Shown here: piece after piece, positions 11,447 through 23,005 of the stretch
How the letters are laid out: the number at the start of each line of letters is the position of its first letter
How positions within the stretch are numbered: position 1 is the stretch's first letter
NCBI GenBank assembly: GCA_944990035.1
Contig: CALYLX010000111.1
Location: forward strand, 620,001-684,000
Direction of reading: 5' to 3'
DNA from: Clitopilus passeckerianus
Taxonomy: Eukaryota > Basidiomycota > Agaricomycetes > Agaricales > Entolomataceae
Length of the DNA stretch: 64,000 bases
Notes under the pieces: model-generated
The model's input: the letters and a program-made list of their open reading frames with translations, nothing else
Database searches by the model: none
What the model was told of the DNA's origin: nothing
Translations under genes and position numbers: made by a program

Positions 11447-12828
11447 TTATCTCGTCAAGTCCACCAGGTCTTGATCGCTGGGCCCAACTGGGTCTTCAGT
11501 AGCCGCGGTATTGCACTGATGGAATAGGCGAATCCGGTCTTCTTTGAATACCCCAACAACGGAATGCATCAGGCCACGATTATTGAAGAGGATAAGATCC
11601 TTCTCCCTCCTAAAGCACGTTGTTATTGGTACATGTATCCGAGGATTGAAAAGAAGGGAATCATACCAGGGATGAGGATACACGAACTGGTCCATTTTGA
11701 GCTGTGAATTAATTTCGAAAGCATAGGTAACTCACCTCGGGGGCAATCCCAGGACGCTGCATCTTATAGCATAGTTCTCGTATGGTGCGCAGGTCCGTCA
11801 AGTGCACGCCGTCGGGATATAGAGTCCCTTCTCTGGGTGCACCTTGCGGAAGAGAATCGATAATTACCTCCATGATACCGCTGGGATGAACCTCAAGATA
11901 CAGTCCTCCAGTCACAGGATTCTTCCATAGCTAGATGGATTGTCAATGCCAGCTTCCAGAGATTGAAACTATAGTTACAAATGGATATATTTTCAGCTTT
12001 GATTCCTCCCACGCAGAGAGCTGATCAGGGGACGTTTCCTTCCCCTCTGTTTCGAGGCCCAGACCCACTGAATTAGCACGGGCCGTCTTCATCCACTCAA
12101 AAGGGTGTGGTGCGTATTTGGCCCGAGCCCTCACTGCAAGGTTCTTGAATTCCTTCGGCAAGATCTCGAACATGACTTGTCCGGAGACGAAAGCCGTAGT
12201 ACCAAGAGGCACTTGCAGCTCGTCGCCAGTCCCGTCGTCGTATCGAACAGTCTGCGGTGGGCCTTCAGGGACCTTGATTGCGTACAGAGCCGTAACCTTT
12301 GGTGGTTCCTTGTCATACAGCGCAGCATCCATGTGCCACCTATAGAATCTCGTTACACCAAGCGCTTCGTCCTCGAGGGATACACGAGTTTTGTGGAAAC
12401 TAGCATGGTGGCCGTGTTTGAGATTCAGTTCCGCTATCCCTTCGTGATCGAGAACCTTGCCATGCCCAATGACCTGAACAGCGGGGATGCGCGGTATCTG
12501 ATTAAGATAGGTGGATAACAGGGATTTGCCTTTGGTGTAATCGCCGTGCGCGTACTCGTGGGATGTAGGATCGAACATTTTGACCAGAGCATATTGCTTC
12601 TCTGGTGTCAAGTCCACATTTCGGAAGAGGAGAATGTCATGCTAGTCCAAAACGCCTTCATCAGCGACAACGTTGGGAACAAATGAAAAGGCTCACTTTA
12701 TACAGGGCTTTCTCCACGAGCTTAAAATTCTTATCGTCAATATTGGTCGGGTCAATGTCTTTGACCTCTCGTCCAAGCTCCAGCTTTTCAGACGCAGTAG
12801 AAGGATACACTAGAGGGTGTAGTTCCAT
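11447..12828 (-). CDS. TauD/TfdA-family Fe(II)/2-oxoglutarate dioxygenase, copy 2
   Basis: Paralogue of the gene at 4748-6226, same strand and same exon layout. It starts MELHPLVYPSTASEKLELG. The iron motif is in FYRWHMDAALYDKEPPKVT, then GTTAFVSGQVMFEILPKEF, a distal His in RGLMHSVVGVF and the Arg in RIRLFHQCNTAATEDP. The end is DLVDLTR-stop. All metal and 2-oxoglutarate residues that I can locate in copy 1 are present. The pair differ mainly in the linker near residue 60 and at both ends. Three unrelated housekeeping genes lie between the copies, so it is not a simple tandem pair. Substrate unknown. Confidence 0.85.
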
Positions 12829-13271
12829 TGTGTTTGTGACCTTGAGAGAAGAATATCATCTAACTTGACGATGTGGCTTGAACGCTCCTTATATCGCCAT
12901 TGAGCTTCCCCGACTACTATGGGTCTGCCACGAGGTAGGGTAGCCTAGCTCCATAGCCCCATTGGCACCTTAGAGATACGATAAGCCGGTACAAGAGACC
13001 GATCGAGCCGAATCATTGCTTGTACAAGACAGAAACTATTTCCGTGATCATGCAAGGCGCGATGCATGTCAATATATTGGTTTCTTCTGTCCTAGCAAAT
13101 AATAGATACCTTGTACCCGGTTGCACTTTAGGTTATGGCCACGTAGTGCGGTCATGGGACACAGAGTATGAGATTTGAGGATCAGAGGGTCCGAGTTGCA
13201 GTTGGCTCGAGTACAACCTGTGGTTCGGCGGCACCGCCACTGTTGACGGTGCTCTCCACCAAACGCTCACC
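12829..13271. other. Divergent intergenic region
   Basis: Lies between the starts of the dioxygenase (minus) and the F-box gene (plus), so it should hold both promoters. A GATATAAGG element on the minus strand near 12885 is a possible TATA box for the dioxygenase. Nothing else recognised. Confidence 0.5.
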
Positions 13272-14881
13272 ATGATGCACCGTTGTCTCTTGGTCCAGGA
13301 GATTCTCTATAGGGTTCTTGCAGATCTATCTCTCGCACGCTGCTACGCGTCGATTCTTCAGCTGGCTCTTGCAAGCAAAACATTTCTGGAGCCAAGCCTT
13401 GAAGAGTTATGGAGGGCGCACTCCAACTTGGCTCCGCTTGTCAAATGCTTCCCGTCTGATTCGTGGGCAATTCGTGAAGAACCGACAGTGCTGTATGGAA
13501 CGCCTGTCCAGTACTTTGTCTGTATTTATTTTCATGCCCTACTTTACTTGACAAAATCATCGCGCTTAACGGTCTTATTTTATAGTACTTTGTTCGGGCA
13601 CTGGTACCAGAAGATTGGGCCAGGTTCATCTATTACGCCAGGCGTATCAGAAAACTCCGGCATCCGTGGTTTCCCCGGCCACCAACATTTGCCCTTGACG
13701 TATGGGAGATGCTTGCAATCTCTCGACCACCCAACCTCCCTTTTCTGCTGCCTAATCTGAGAGAACTAACCGCTTGCGAAATTGGTGGCGTATTCTCACA
13801 CATCAGGCTACTTCTTTCTCCCACTCTAACAAATTTCACACTTGATCTAACTTCTCTCGACTACTCAAAACACTCTCTGCTCTATTTGGTCCCTTCCACT
13901 TGCCCCGGGCTCTCACACCTTGAAATATCCTATCCACCTCATGATGTTACATCCATCGGGAGTGCGCTCAAGAGGTACACCTCTCTGCAAACTCTACATC
14001 TAGCAGCCATCAACCGCCCCATCTTGGAGCATGTTGCCTCTCTACCTTCATTGAAGGACTTCTCTGCAGACATGAGCCAAATTGCAAGAGAGTATCTCAC
14101 CCTTGAGCCTGGAGCTTTTCCAGGCCTCGAAAAACTGAAGCTAGAGAACGTTGGCATGTCGGCCATGACCAGTCTTCTTCGGACGATCTCTTCAGGATAC
14201 ATAACTTCGATCTGGCTCGCTCTCAAAGCGGACAACGAACAAAGGCGCTGGGCCCCATTTACTCAGTCGCTAAAACGATTCAGTCGGTCGCTCAAACACC
14301 TAACCCTCCTCGAGAGCTGGACTGATTACGAGCCCATGCCTCTGGAGCTTCCCCACATCGATCCGGCCGCTCTTGATCACCTACGGGAGCTCACCAACCT
14401 CACCGTACTAACCATCAACACTCAGGGGCTTGAGGTAAACAACGGTTTACTCGAAATCCTCACGGCCGCTTGGCCAGAAATGCGAGAGTTGAAGTTCGTT
14501 GGTCGAGACCGACCTCTCAATCCTGCCACTCTTGACGGCCTACTGCCACTCACTCTCAATTGTCCTAAACTCGTACGACTGGACCTCTTCATTGACGCCA
14601 CGACCACACCGACTCGTATCAACAGCCGCAAATTCCGAGGCCGTTGGAAACCAAATTCCAATCTAATGTTGCTGAAGCCACTCAATTCACCAATCTCGAA
14701 TACCGTTCAAGTGGCCTGTTTTCTGTCGAAGATATTTCCAGAACTCAGGTTGGTAGATCCTTCGCAGTCGGTACATGCTGTGAATAAGCTGTGGGGGGAA
14801 GTTATGCGCCATCTTCGGGTCGTCCATCAATTGAGAAACGATCATGACTCGGAGGAAAGTGAAGAGGATATCCATTCTTGA
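13272..14881 (+). CDS. F-box / leucine-rich-repeat-like protein
   Basis: Likely substrate receptor of an SCF ubiquitin ligase, a family greatly expanded in mushrooms. The N terminus has an F-box-like segment (CLLVQEILYRVLADLSL ... ALASKTFLEPSLEELW), then one intron (about 13522-13582) joins to YFVRALVPEDWARFIYYARR. The remainder is a series of irregular leucine-rich repeats (LPNLRELTACEIG, CPGLSHLEISYP, FPGLEKLKLENVG, LTNLTVLTINTQG) ending in an acidic EESEEDIHS tail. About 515 residues, no signal peptide. The short repeat TACTTTGT occurs at both intron edges, so the donor could be shifted. Partner proteins cannot be predicted. Confidence 0.75.
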
Positions 14882-15553
14882 GGCGGAAATTTGTATTGCC
14901 CAAATATGCTCTGTTTCTGCCTCTTATTCGCTATCAGCACTACTCGATCTATCACAATACTGCGTGTATCGTACTGTACCACCAATGATCTCGAATGTGT
15001 ACGTCCTACTAATCTTAGACCTTCGTTGGACTACTATTGCCACTCCTGTAGAACCAACGTGTATGCGAACGTTTCCTATGCCTTTGCCTCAACACGAGTC
15101 ATCTCTCCATCACGTCAGCTCCGGTTTCTTCAACTTCCAATCTCGATCTCTTCCGGCTCTATCCCGCTTCCCGCATGCCTGGATACGCCTTGTCTTGCAG
15201 TCGTGCCGTCGCTCCTAGGGCCCTATCTTCTGCGGAGTCTTGCTCCCGTCTTCTTGATCTGGTGGGGGTGCATAATATGTCTTCAACTCTTCTCTTCTAG
15301 ATGATTGTAGGCCAGTGTCCCGTTCTTCGGGGTACATATGGTTCCCGTATCGGTTTCCTTCTATTCTTTACCAGCCGTGCTATTGTAGCTACGGCGTTGC
15401 CTCTAGATCCATCGCTTTCCTCGTCGTGGTCCGGCTGTCTGTGTACTTGGGCTGTCTCGATGCCGTCGATCGTATAGTTCCAATCCGTCCAGTCTTCATC
15501 GGCATCTCTTCCCTTCTCAACCCTCCAAATTTCTATTCCATCCAAAGAGTTTC
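14882..15553. other. Convergent intergenic region
   Basis: Between the 3' ends of the F-box gene and the finger gene. Open frames on the plus strand (14891-15304, 15315-15557) are compositionally pyrimidine-rich and show no domain. They are probably 3' flank or antisense shadow. Confidence 0.4.
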
Positions 15554-16478
15554 TTAGAAGCTCAGAAGCTTCACCCCTCCAATGATCCCATCCATAGCAT
15601 TCCTTACTCCTTCGAACCTCGCAATCCCGCACTTCTCGCTCTCTACATGTTGCCATAACGCATTAAGCGTTGAAAATTTCGTTCGGCATGTCACTCCAGG
15701 GCAGATGTAGATCTTTTCCTGATGCCTTGGACTTGCCAGGTGTAGGTTCAGACCAGCCAACGTGCGGAATGTGTCAGAGCAGAGGTAACATTCGTACATG
15801 TAGCCGTTCCAGGCGCGCTCGTTCGCGCTGAAGGTGGTGATGGTGGATGACTCTCCTCCGGTAATGAGACGAGAGGGGTCAGTGATGATATTGTGACGGT
15901 CGAGGCGGCCGATAATCTGGTCAACCTTTGCGAGGTTCATCCCTGAACGACAGGTTCCCGACTTGAGATGGAGAATGAGCGCAGACATGGAGACGAATGA
16001 GTTGTCACAGCCTCGGAAGGGGCAGTGGTGTGTCTTGGACTTGTGAATCGACGAGTCGAGATGCTATGCCAACGAATAATGAGATTAGCTTAGTTGTCAA
16101 CCAGGAGGACAAGAGGAGATCTCACATTGCGCAAATTGTTTTGGGATAGGAAATGACGATCGCAGGTCTCGCAGTAGTGGTGCACATTGGAAAAGCGATA
16201 GTGATATTTCAACCAGAAGTCGGATGGGAAGATCTCTCGACAAGGGAAACAGTAGTGGTGGTCCTCGACCAGGTGCTCGTAGAGGGCTTTCTTGGTCACA
16301 GTCTCATATGAGCAAGAGTATGGTCGGCGCTCCGAATCCAATGCTCATTTAGCTCATATAGCCGAGAAAAGTCCTCGCCACATTCATCGCAGGTGTTGTG
16401 CATGATAGAGATGGATTTATGCCGCTTGTAAGACAACTAAGTGTCGAAAGAATCATTGCAGCGACTGCAATGGGGCAT
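15554..16478 (-). pseudogene. Multi-finger C2H2 protein, decayed copy 1
   Basis: Related to the finger gene at 17391-17948 and the fragment at 18350-18856. From MPHCSRCNDSF the frame meets TAG at 16439-16437, where Tyr or a similar residue is expected inside the first finger. It then continues in the same frame through CDECGEDFSRLYELNEH. A shift follows near 16340, where a Cys codon also seems lost (CSYETVTKKALYEH). Downstream reading is intact: CFPCREIFPSDFWLKYHY, CETCDRHFLSQNNLRN, an intron with phase 0, then CPFRGCDNSFVSMSALILHL, a conserved linker, CYLCSDTFRTLAGLNLHLAS and CPGVTCRTKFSTLNALWQHV. The downstream part from 16341 could still make a shorter protein. The role of the family is unknown. 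Confidence 0.65.
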
Positions 16479-17390
16479 CCTCACACTTAGGTTGCCCAGC
16501 GAATATAGTCTTGCGATAAGCTAAACGCTAGGGACCAGGGTGACCTTGGGGATAGGACGAACCGAGAGCATAGGACCTCGACTTATAAGATGCCTGCCAC
16601 GGGAAAATTTTCCCCTGTTAAACCTTTTCAAGCCGTCTGGAGTTCGACGTGGTACTGGTATCGCGGGCACCATGGTCTTTATTGTCAGCTGCCCTATAGG
16701 ATCAAGGGAGAGCTCGCAGATCATTACAGCTAAATTCGTATCGATAGGCTGCTTGACGTAAATTCCTCACAGGCGGAAACCAATCTTCGGGGACGTGTCA
16801 TGACAGCCTGGAAGCCCCTGGACCAATCTGAATTGACTCCTTGCTCTGAAATGTCACCCACATCACCAAAAGCCCCTTCAAGCGAGGGTTCTCCGCCCGA
16901 ATTAGAATTTGCGTAAATTTTAAATTGCGGCCTATCGATATGAATGTACTTGTGAAAGATACGGAACTAAATGCCACCAGATGCCTTGCGAGCTTCTGAG
17001 ATTGTGGCACTAGTAGGTCGGCGATGATGTAGAAGGAACGTCGTCATTCACTAAAAGGTACAATGATGCTGTACAATTCCCCAATGCACCTTCTTTGGGA
17101 TCTAATATGCTGTTCCTTTATTGGCCCGATAACCGCTCCAAATGGCAGTGTGTCTGGTGGTACATCGTGATAAATACTCGGTCTTGAGGCGCTCAGCAAT
17201 CTTTAGCACCTGATATGATGGTGGAGAACTTGAGAGACCAGCTTCCGTGGTAAGGGTAGCCCTGGTGGTCGTAATATCTTCGGCGAAGGGCTGGAATAAC
17301 CATTAGAATACCAAAGAACCTCAATCAGGGAGGCGGCTCACATACATCTAAGTGGCACCAGTGGTGACTGACAACCGCAGCCTGGGGCAA
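16479..17390. other. Intergenic region between finger genes
   Basis: No domain recognised on either strand. The short open frames at 16540-16761 and 16798-17010 have no supporting motif. The stretch from 17200 to 17350 may be 3' flank of the finger gene at 17391. Confidence 0.4.
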
Positions 17391-17948
17391 TTAATGCTGA
17401 CGGGTTTGTCGATTGTGTTGTTCAAGCCTGTGATCATTCTCGAAGTGTTTGTCACAAATGCCACAGTAGCTGTGCTTCCGTGAATTACAGAAGTGCTGTC
17501 GCAACGCGGAATTATCGTTGAACACTCGTTCACAACTATCACAATACGCGTGGCTCGACGATTGACGATAGTGCTGTTCTCGCCCATATTCGTTTTCGAA
17601 GACTCTCCTGCATGGGCTGCAGTACCAGTGTTCGTCCTCGAAGTGCTCTTCGAGTTCTTCCTTAGTGTCGTGGTGCTCGTTGCAGTACTGGCAGTAGTGA
17701 TGTCGTGGAGACTGAACCCAGTGTTCCTTGAGGCCCGTCCGGGTCTCAAAGTCATCATCACAGGCGTCACAATAGTTGTGCTTGGATGAGTTGTTCATGT
17801 GCTTGTAATAGTCCCCCCGGTCCAGGAAGGAACGTTCGCATGGGTCGCAGTAGGGCATCAGAGAAAGTTCTTGGAGGGGAAGAGAAGTTAGGCCCCGAAT
17901 ACTCCCATGCCTGAATTTATACCCAGTGTAAGCGGATTCTTGTGACAT
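17391..17948 (-). CDS. C2H2-like multi-finger protein, copy 2
   Basis: Uninterrupted single-exon frame of 185 residues with six evenly spaced Cys-x2-Cys ... His pairs: CDPCERSF, CDACDDDF, CQYCNEHHDTK, CSPCRRVF, CDSCERVF and CGICDKHF, each followed by a spaced His pair. The spacing is about 22-25 residues. Translation might instead start at the internal Met before PYCDPC, by comparison with copies 1 and 3 where the first finger follows the start directly. It lacks the C-terminal CPxxxCxxxF-type domain found in the two neighbours and stops after NRQTRQH, so it may be 3'-truncated. Finger proteins of this type bind nucleic acid or protein, and no target can be inferred. Confidence 0.65.
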   Translation of the reverse strand: MSQESAYTGYKFRHGSIRGLTSLPLQELSLMPYCDPCERSFLDRGDYYKHMNNSSKHNYCDACDDDFETRTGLKEHWVQSPRHHYCQYCNEHHDTKEELEEHFEDEHWYCSPCRRVFENEYGREQHYRQSSSHAYCDSCERVFNDNSALRQHFCNSRKHSYCGICDKHFENDHRLEQHNRQTRQH

Positions 17949-18349
17949 CGCATCTATTGATATGTTGCCTCAGGACTTCACAGAAGCACCCTTCTTCCTC
18001 CTCATGGCTCGAACTCGTGGCTTAGCAAGATGGACCATGGTCAACCACAGTGAAAGTGGAGCAGGGTACAAGTCTACTTGGATGCGGGGCTGGCCCGTTT
18101 ATACTTGGTAATCTTCGTCGAAATTGCTCTCACCGCCCCTACGTTACCCCCCGGGCCAGATCATTATGGAGGTTGCTGAACAGTGATAGAGTGCGATGCA
18201 TGCAACTTCTCAAAGGGCGTGGGATAAATCGATATTTAACTAGTCACCGTAATAATAAACCCATATGCTCATCGCAATTTAGATACAGGGACGACGACTT
18301 TTCCTGGGATCTATCATTACTGGAAACAAATGGGGGGCAAAGACATCGT
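17949..18349. other. Spacer between finger genes
   Basis: Upstream flank of the finger gene starting at 17948 and 3' flank of copy 3. The open frame at 18050-18493 on the plus strand overlaps copy 3 antisense and looks spurious. Confidence 0.4.
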
Positions 18350-18856
18350 TCAGCACCGCAGCAAACTCATCTTCCCTACGATTCCGTCCATTACCGTCAT
18401 AACCTGCCCGAATTTCGCAATCCCACACTTCTCACTCTCTACATGTTGCCACAGCGCGCTCAGCGACGAGAACCTAGTCCTGCACGTCAATAGAGGGCAT
18501 ACGGAAACCTTGTCTTCGTGCCGAGGGCTCGCGAGGTGTTGGTTCAGTGCAGCCAGAGAACGATAGCCGTTATGGCAGAGGTTGCATTCGTAGTGGTACC
18601 CATTCCAAGCGTAGTCGGTTGCTCGGAGGGTAGTCAAGTTGTTGTCAGAGCCGGCGATGAGGCGGGATGGGTCTGTGATGATGTTGTTCTTGTCGAGGCG
18701 GCGGACTTCCCGATTCACCGTAGCTCTGGATGAGTATCAAAATCTAATTTCACATCCCAAGCAGTAGTTGTGGAAACTGGAGTTTTCTCTGTGTCGGTAA
18801 AGAGCTGCCCAGCTTCCAAAATAGCGGCTGCATGGTTGACAGAAGGGTTCTGACAT
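18350..18856 (-). pseudogene. C2H2 finger gene copy 3, internally deleted
   Basis: Begins MSEPFCQPCSRYFGSWAAL, like the first finger of its neighbours, and reaches the second finger start (YCLGCEIRF). There an in-frame TGA (18739-18737) is met. The same frame then runs directly into the conserved C-terminal part: NREVRRLDKNNIITDPSRL, CNLCHNGYRSLAALNQHLAS, CPLLTCRTRFSSLSALWQHV and SEKCGIAKF. Several central fingers present in copies 1 and 2 are missing. The 28 bases around the TGA start with GT and end with AG, but that is too short for an intron here. I therefore read it as an internal deletion plus stop, though an unusual splice is possible. Confidence 0.6.
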
Positions 18857-20768
18857 GCTGATAGCGAAGGTATTTAATTATGATGTGATTAGGTTAAGGA
18901 AGAGAGAGTTGAAGGGACCTTCGAAATGGGGACAAAAGTAGGCCGCTCGAAGGTTCGTACAGTTCGCCGTGCGCTAATCGCTTTGACGAGGCGAAAAAAG
19001 CGAAGGGATTGAGAAAGACAAAAGACAGAAAAGAAATCCAAAGCGGGACCATCGAAGTCAGGCAGCCGGTACCGCACTTGCACGTGCTCTCACTGCCATA
19101 TCAAGGAATTAGAGTTCCCAATTTGTACATTTGTGCTGAATCAAACCTACCAAAATCTTGCCAAAATCGCTGAGACTCTAAGTGCTCATTGGGAGAGCCA
19201 AAAGATATAAATAATGGAATGTGGAATAATCGATATAGGAAGTCAATGTCCCAGGTATGAGGATAAGGACGTAGGTATGGTGCCAAAGATTCTCAGCACT
19301 ATTGGTGAATTGGTGACCCACTCGAAGTGCGCTGCGCGTCATGTCGGTTTATTAATCGCAAATAGCGGTGCCCACGCGATATTCGAAGTCGGATGAGAGA
19401 TGTTCCAAGCCGGAATCATCGCTATCCTGGTAGTATCTCAGCGGCCGAGAAGGCGAAGGTATGACCCCTGGAAAGTGAGTCTATGTGAGAGCCAGTCGAA
19501 TCGCCGCTGTATTTCGAGCAAATATCAAGACCCAAACAAAAAAACAGAGGAGAGTGCTAGGAATGCTTAATCTTCGGCCAATAAGACTCGTCGTTCGACC
19601 CCTGTCTATTACTGTCACGACCCTCGGCGAGGCGTGCAAATATGCGGATAATCCCGCCTTCATGCTGAACCTGGGTGGCCAACGTGCATTTCCAGCCCTG
19701 AAGGTGGATTGGAGGAACATGTCACCTTACGTCCCAATGCCGCTCCTCATTGGTGGCAACGCTTTCCCGAACGCGCGTAGAACGTGCGTTCTTCGATCGA
19801 TGTAGGGTTCTCGGTAACCAGAAAGACAAACACCTAGAGAAGAACCGTGGTTGGAGCATAATACAGAACATCTCGGCTTCAGGCTTCAAGTGCGACCTGT
19901 CTTGTCGCATGTCAGGATGCCAGGGATTTGTCAGCGGGACCAAGTTGTCAGGAATCCTGAAAGCCCTGGACCGAAGAGCTATATACGTTAGGTAACACCC
20001 GGCCTGTCAAATGAGGAGCTGGATGTAGTAGCTAGTGAACTACACCGAACTTCAACGGTTGAAAGTTACGAAGTCCGAGCCCTACCACTGAAGTGCTGAA
20101 GCGCTGCCAGCACAACGCAGATGAGAGTTGTGCATTGACAGCCGACTCAATGCTGGAAGGATTGAAAGAGTTCGCGGAGATTTTGGCAATGATTGAAATG
20201 CAGGCCATTAAGCTGCCTTTTGACGTCAAGACGTGGCCGCTAAAGCGTCCGAGTCGTATCGTCCTTTTGTCCTACCCATTCAAGAATAGGGGGCGCCGCA
20301 GACGTCTCCGTTTCCGCTCAATTCCGACGTGTGTTCCCTGACGATCAGCTTATGTAATCGACTCCCTTATCCGAAGTGCTTCGCCGTTGAACCATCTTCT
20401 CCTCCGTTGTTCATCGGTGTCGCACGTTGCTCGCACTTTGTCTGCTCCGAAATACCCAGAACAGCTTGGATGTCACATACATGATATAGAACGACTCCAA
20501 CGGACGATTGTGGCGATGAGAATGTAACGTTCTGTAACGTCGGAACCCCGTTTGAGGAAAGGCGATAAGGGCGGTCGGCAACTGTTACGTTACGCTGCCC
20601 TGCTCAATTCGGTCGATCATACTGGAGTCCCTATAATTGGTCTGATAGCGCGCATGGATGACACCACTCTTGGGTATACAAAGAGTGACGAGAACTGAGT
20701 CACAGCCCCCCGGACTATCCTTTAGTTCTATCTACTACCACAGCATACCTTATCGCCAACTCTCTATT
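18857..20768. other. Gene-poor region
   Basis: Nearly 2 kb with only short open frames (for example 19485-19805 and 20093-20341 on the plus strand) that show no known motif or family resemblance. I find no tRNA or transposase sequence. The last 250 bases probably hold the promoter of the gene at 20769. Confidence 0.4.
20523..20594. promoter_or_regulatory. Repeated GTAACGT-type motif upstream of the gene at 20769
   Basis: The heptamer GTAACGT appears twice on the plus strand within 20523-20540 and once inverted near 20585-20594 (GTTACGTTAC). The group lies 175-245 bases before the start codon at 20769. Candidate transcription factor sites; no factor can be named. Confidence 0.35.
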
Positions 20769-21509
20769 ATGCCTCTCCGTGCTGCTCGTGCTGCTCCCAA
20801 TGTCTCTGCTTACAGGCCCAGCACCCCCTCTCGTTCCGCTTCCCCGGCTCCGGCATTGGCCAGGTCATCAACCCCTACAGCATCCAAAGCCACTCGTCCT
20901 GCTGGCAAACAGCATACTCGTTTCGCGTCAACCGACAGCACTCGCCTCCGCACATCTTGGGGTCCGCTGGGGATGGCCAATGACTTCACCATGCCTACAA
21001 TGACGGCCCCGCTGAAGCCACTCCACTTGGTCGACACCGACGTTGCCCCTCAGGGCGTCACCAATGATAGCCGCAACGCATTCGCAACGATGTCATTCCT
21101 GGGGCGGCCGGACCATGAACAGGACTTGAACTTGGTACAGGCTACCACCGAGGGGGCTTCGGGACCATTAGACAATGCCGGCATGCATCCTGGAGATGCA
21201 ACATGTCGGCAAGAGAATAACCGAACTGAGGTACATCTGGCTGACCTCCTTACAACTACCAAGACGAAGAGGACACGACGCCAGAAGTTAGGTAAGTGGC
21301 ATCTAGACTTTGCGTTTCGACCCTTCCCTGACGGACCATGTTTGCTGTCAGATCACGATTTTGAAATTATACCCAAAGTTCGCTCAGTAATCGCTCTAGA
21401 CGATCAGGCATTGCCGGAGCCTGAAATAGAAGACCCCTGGGACGTTATTTATGACCATGAGAAGATGGACCAAGAGCCCTCATACGCATCGATCGCAGCA
21501 CTCAATTAA
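20769..21509 (+). CDS. Hypothetical Ser/Pro/Ala-rich protein
   Basis: Not recognised. The frame opens MPLRAARAAPNVSAYRPSTP with a basic, Ser/Pro/Ala-rich and probably disordered first 60 residues. An acidic C-terminal region follows (EPEIEDPWDVIYDHEKMDQE). A 60-base stretch at 21292-21351 has donor GTAAGT, branch CTGAC and acceptor CAG, and it is a multiple of three. Removal gives 226 residues, retention 246, and both stay in frame. I think it is a true intron. No signal peptide or membrane segment. A start further upstream at 20658 is possible but less likely. Confidence 0.5.
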   Translation: MPLRAARAAPNVSAYRPSTPSRSASPAPALARSSTPTASKATRPAGKQHTRFASTDSTRLRTSWGPLGMANDFTMPTMTAPLKPLHLVDTDVAPQGVTNDSRNAFATMSFLGRPDHEQDLNLVQATTEGASGPLDNAGMHPGDATCRQENNRTEVHLADLLTTTKTKRTRRQKLGKWHLDFAFRPFPDGPCLLSDHDFEIIPKVRSVIALDDQALPEPEIEDPWDVIYDHEKMDQEPSYASIAALN

Positions 21510-23005
21510 TCCATTCGCCAATTGTATCAATATCAATAATTTCATACCCGCACTTCGCCTTATTATTTCGTTCATCTATTTCCAAGCATATACACATAAA
21601 CCATATTCACGCCTACTACGGACTCTCCATTTATTCAACATTTGCATACAGAAACAAACGTCTTACGACTCCTGGGATATATTTTGGATGTGTACTTCTA
21701 ACATAAACAAACCATTGTTTCGTAGTTTTAGTAATGATAATACGTTGATCTTGTTAAAAAGATGGCAATCTAGCCCGTCCTCATTCAAGCTGAGGCAAGG
21801 ACTCAGCGCTCATTCATATTGTCTACTCTCCGTGTCATCTGGTGAGGGGAAGACTGATCCATCCCACAACACACAACTTGGTCATACCCCTATACTCGCA
21901 GACCTTGGGAACACCAGATTATCTGCCCCAGGCATCATTACTGTCATGGTCGTGGACACGTGTGGGGCATGTGGGGGATCACTGCAAGGTAATAATATCC
22001 TCGAGGCAATTTACCCCAGAGAATGAGCCCTTGTGACAACTCGAACAGGGTCGCGGTTATCCTTGTTATGCTTCCAAGGGAAACGGCTTGGTTCGGTGAG
22101 GGATATCCCCTAGAGTAAAACCCAGAACGGCGGATTGATTTGCCAAAGCGAAGCTAATTTGCCTTATGGCGGGGTAAGCAGAGCCTCAAATCCAGGGAAG
22201 TACGAGATGAAGACCTCAATTCGGGCACTACGTATTCTCCCATTTAGTCGCATGCTCGTATGCGCCATGTCAACGTAAGAGTACAGCCAATCCTCGTTGA
22301 AGCACGTCCAGTAAAATAGATCAAGGCTTGTCAATAAGGACTACTTAGGAGAGATGGACGGCCAGGTAGTCCTTCGATCGTTGAGATAAGAGACCAGCGC
22401 GTATTCGCATTCGAATGATGTAATTTTGAACATAGATGACGTTGAGGGCAGTACCGTGTATCCATGTAAGAAACCCCAACGAATTCAATTTGATGTGTTT
22501 TCAGTGCTTTACCACCGGCCAAGCCTCTAGGTTCTGGATCCGCGGAGAATAATACCAATCCATAGCACTTTTCATCGAGGTTTTGGGGTAGCAATCACCC
22601 CGAGGCGCAACATTCCAAGAGGCCGTCGCAAGGGACTGGGAAAGGTGAAAATCTAAGCGGGCTATCTAATCTTCATTTTCTTGACGCTCGCACGAAGGTT
22701 GTCGGTAATTACCGTGGACAAGCAGAACCAAACTCAGCTTGGTCAGGCGTAACTTTGGGTGTGCCAACGACACTGGCCTACTCAGCTTCGGCATTTGGAA
22801 TATACTCAATTTGACGCAGACCTACACACGTAGTGGATTCAGTTTACTGGACCATACAGCACTCAAGGACTTTAAGATCCTGTTTTGACACGGAGAAGCC
22901 CTGCCCGAGTTCCCAATGCATTTATCTGAGCCGGATAACGGTGTCGGGTCAACAGACGTAACGAAGTAGCGGGAGAATCACAAGCTCAGCGTTTTAACTT
23001 CAACC
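21510..23005. other. Long intergenic region
   Basis: About 1.5 kb, AT-richer up to 21800. The open frames at 21451-22026 (plus) and 22331-22594 (minus) have no recognisable domain. The 3' part should contain the promoter of the hydrolase starting at 23006. Confidence 0.4.

Noticed and set aside
14891..15557. Plus-strand open frames after the F-box gene
   Set aside because: No motif, odd composition, and they lie at the 3' flank of one gene or antisense to the finger gene.
17348..17789. Thr-rich and Val-rich open frames overlapping the finger gene
   Set aside because: Alternative frames of a Cys/His-rich repetitive gene; the finger frame has regular domain spacing.
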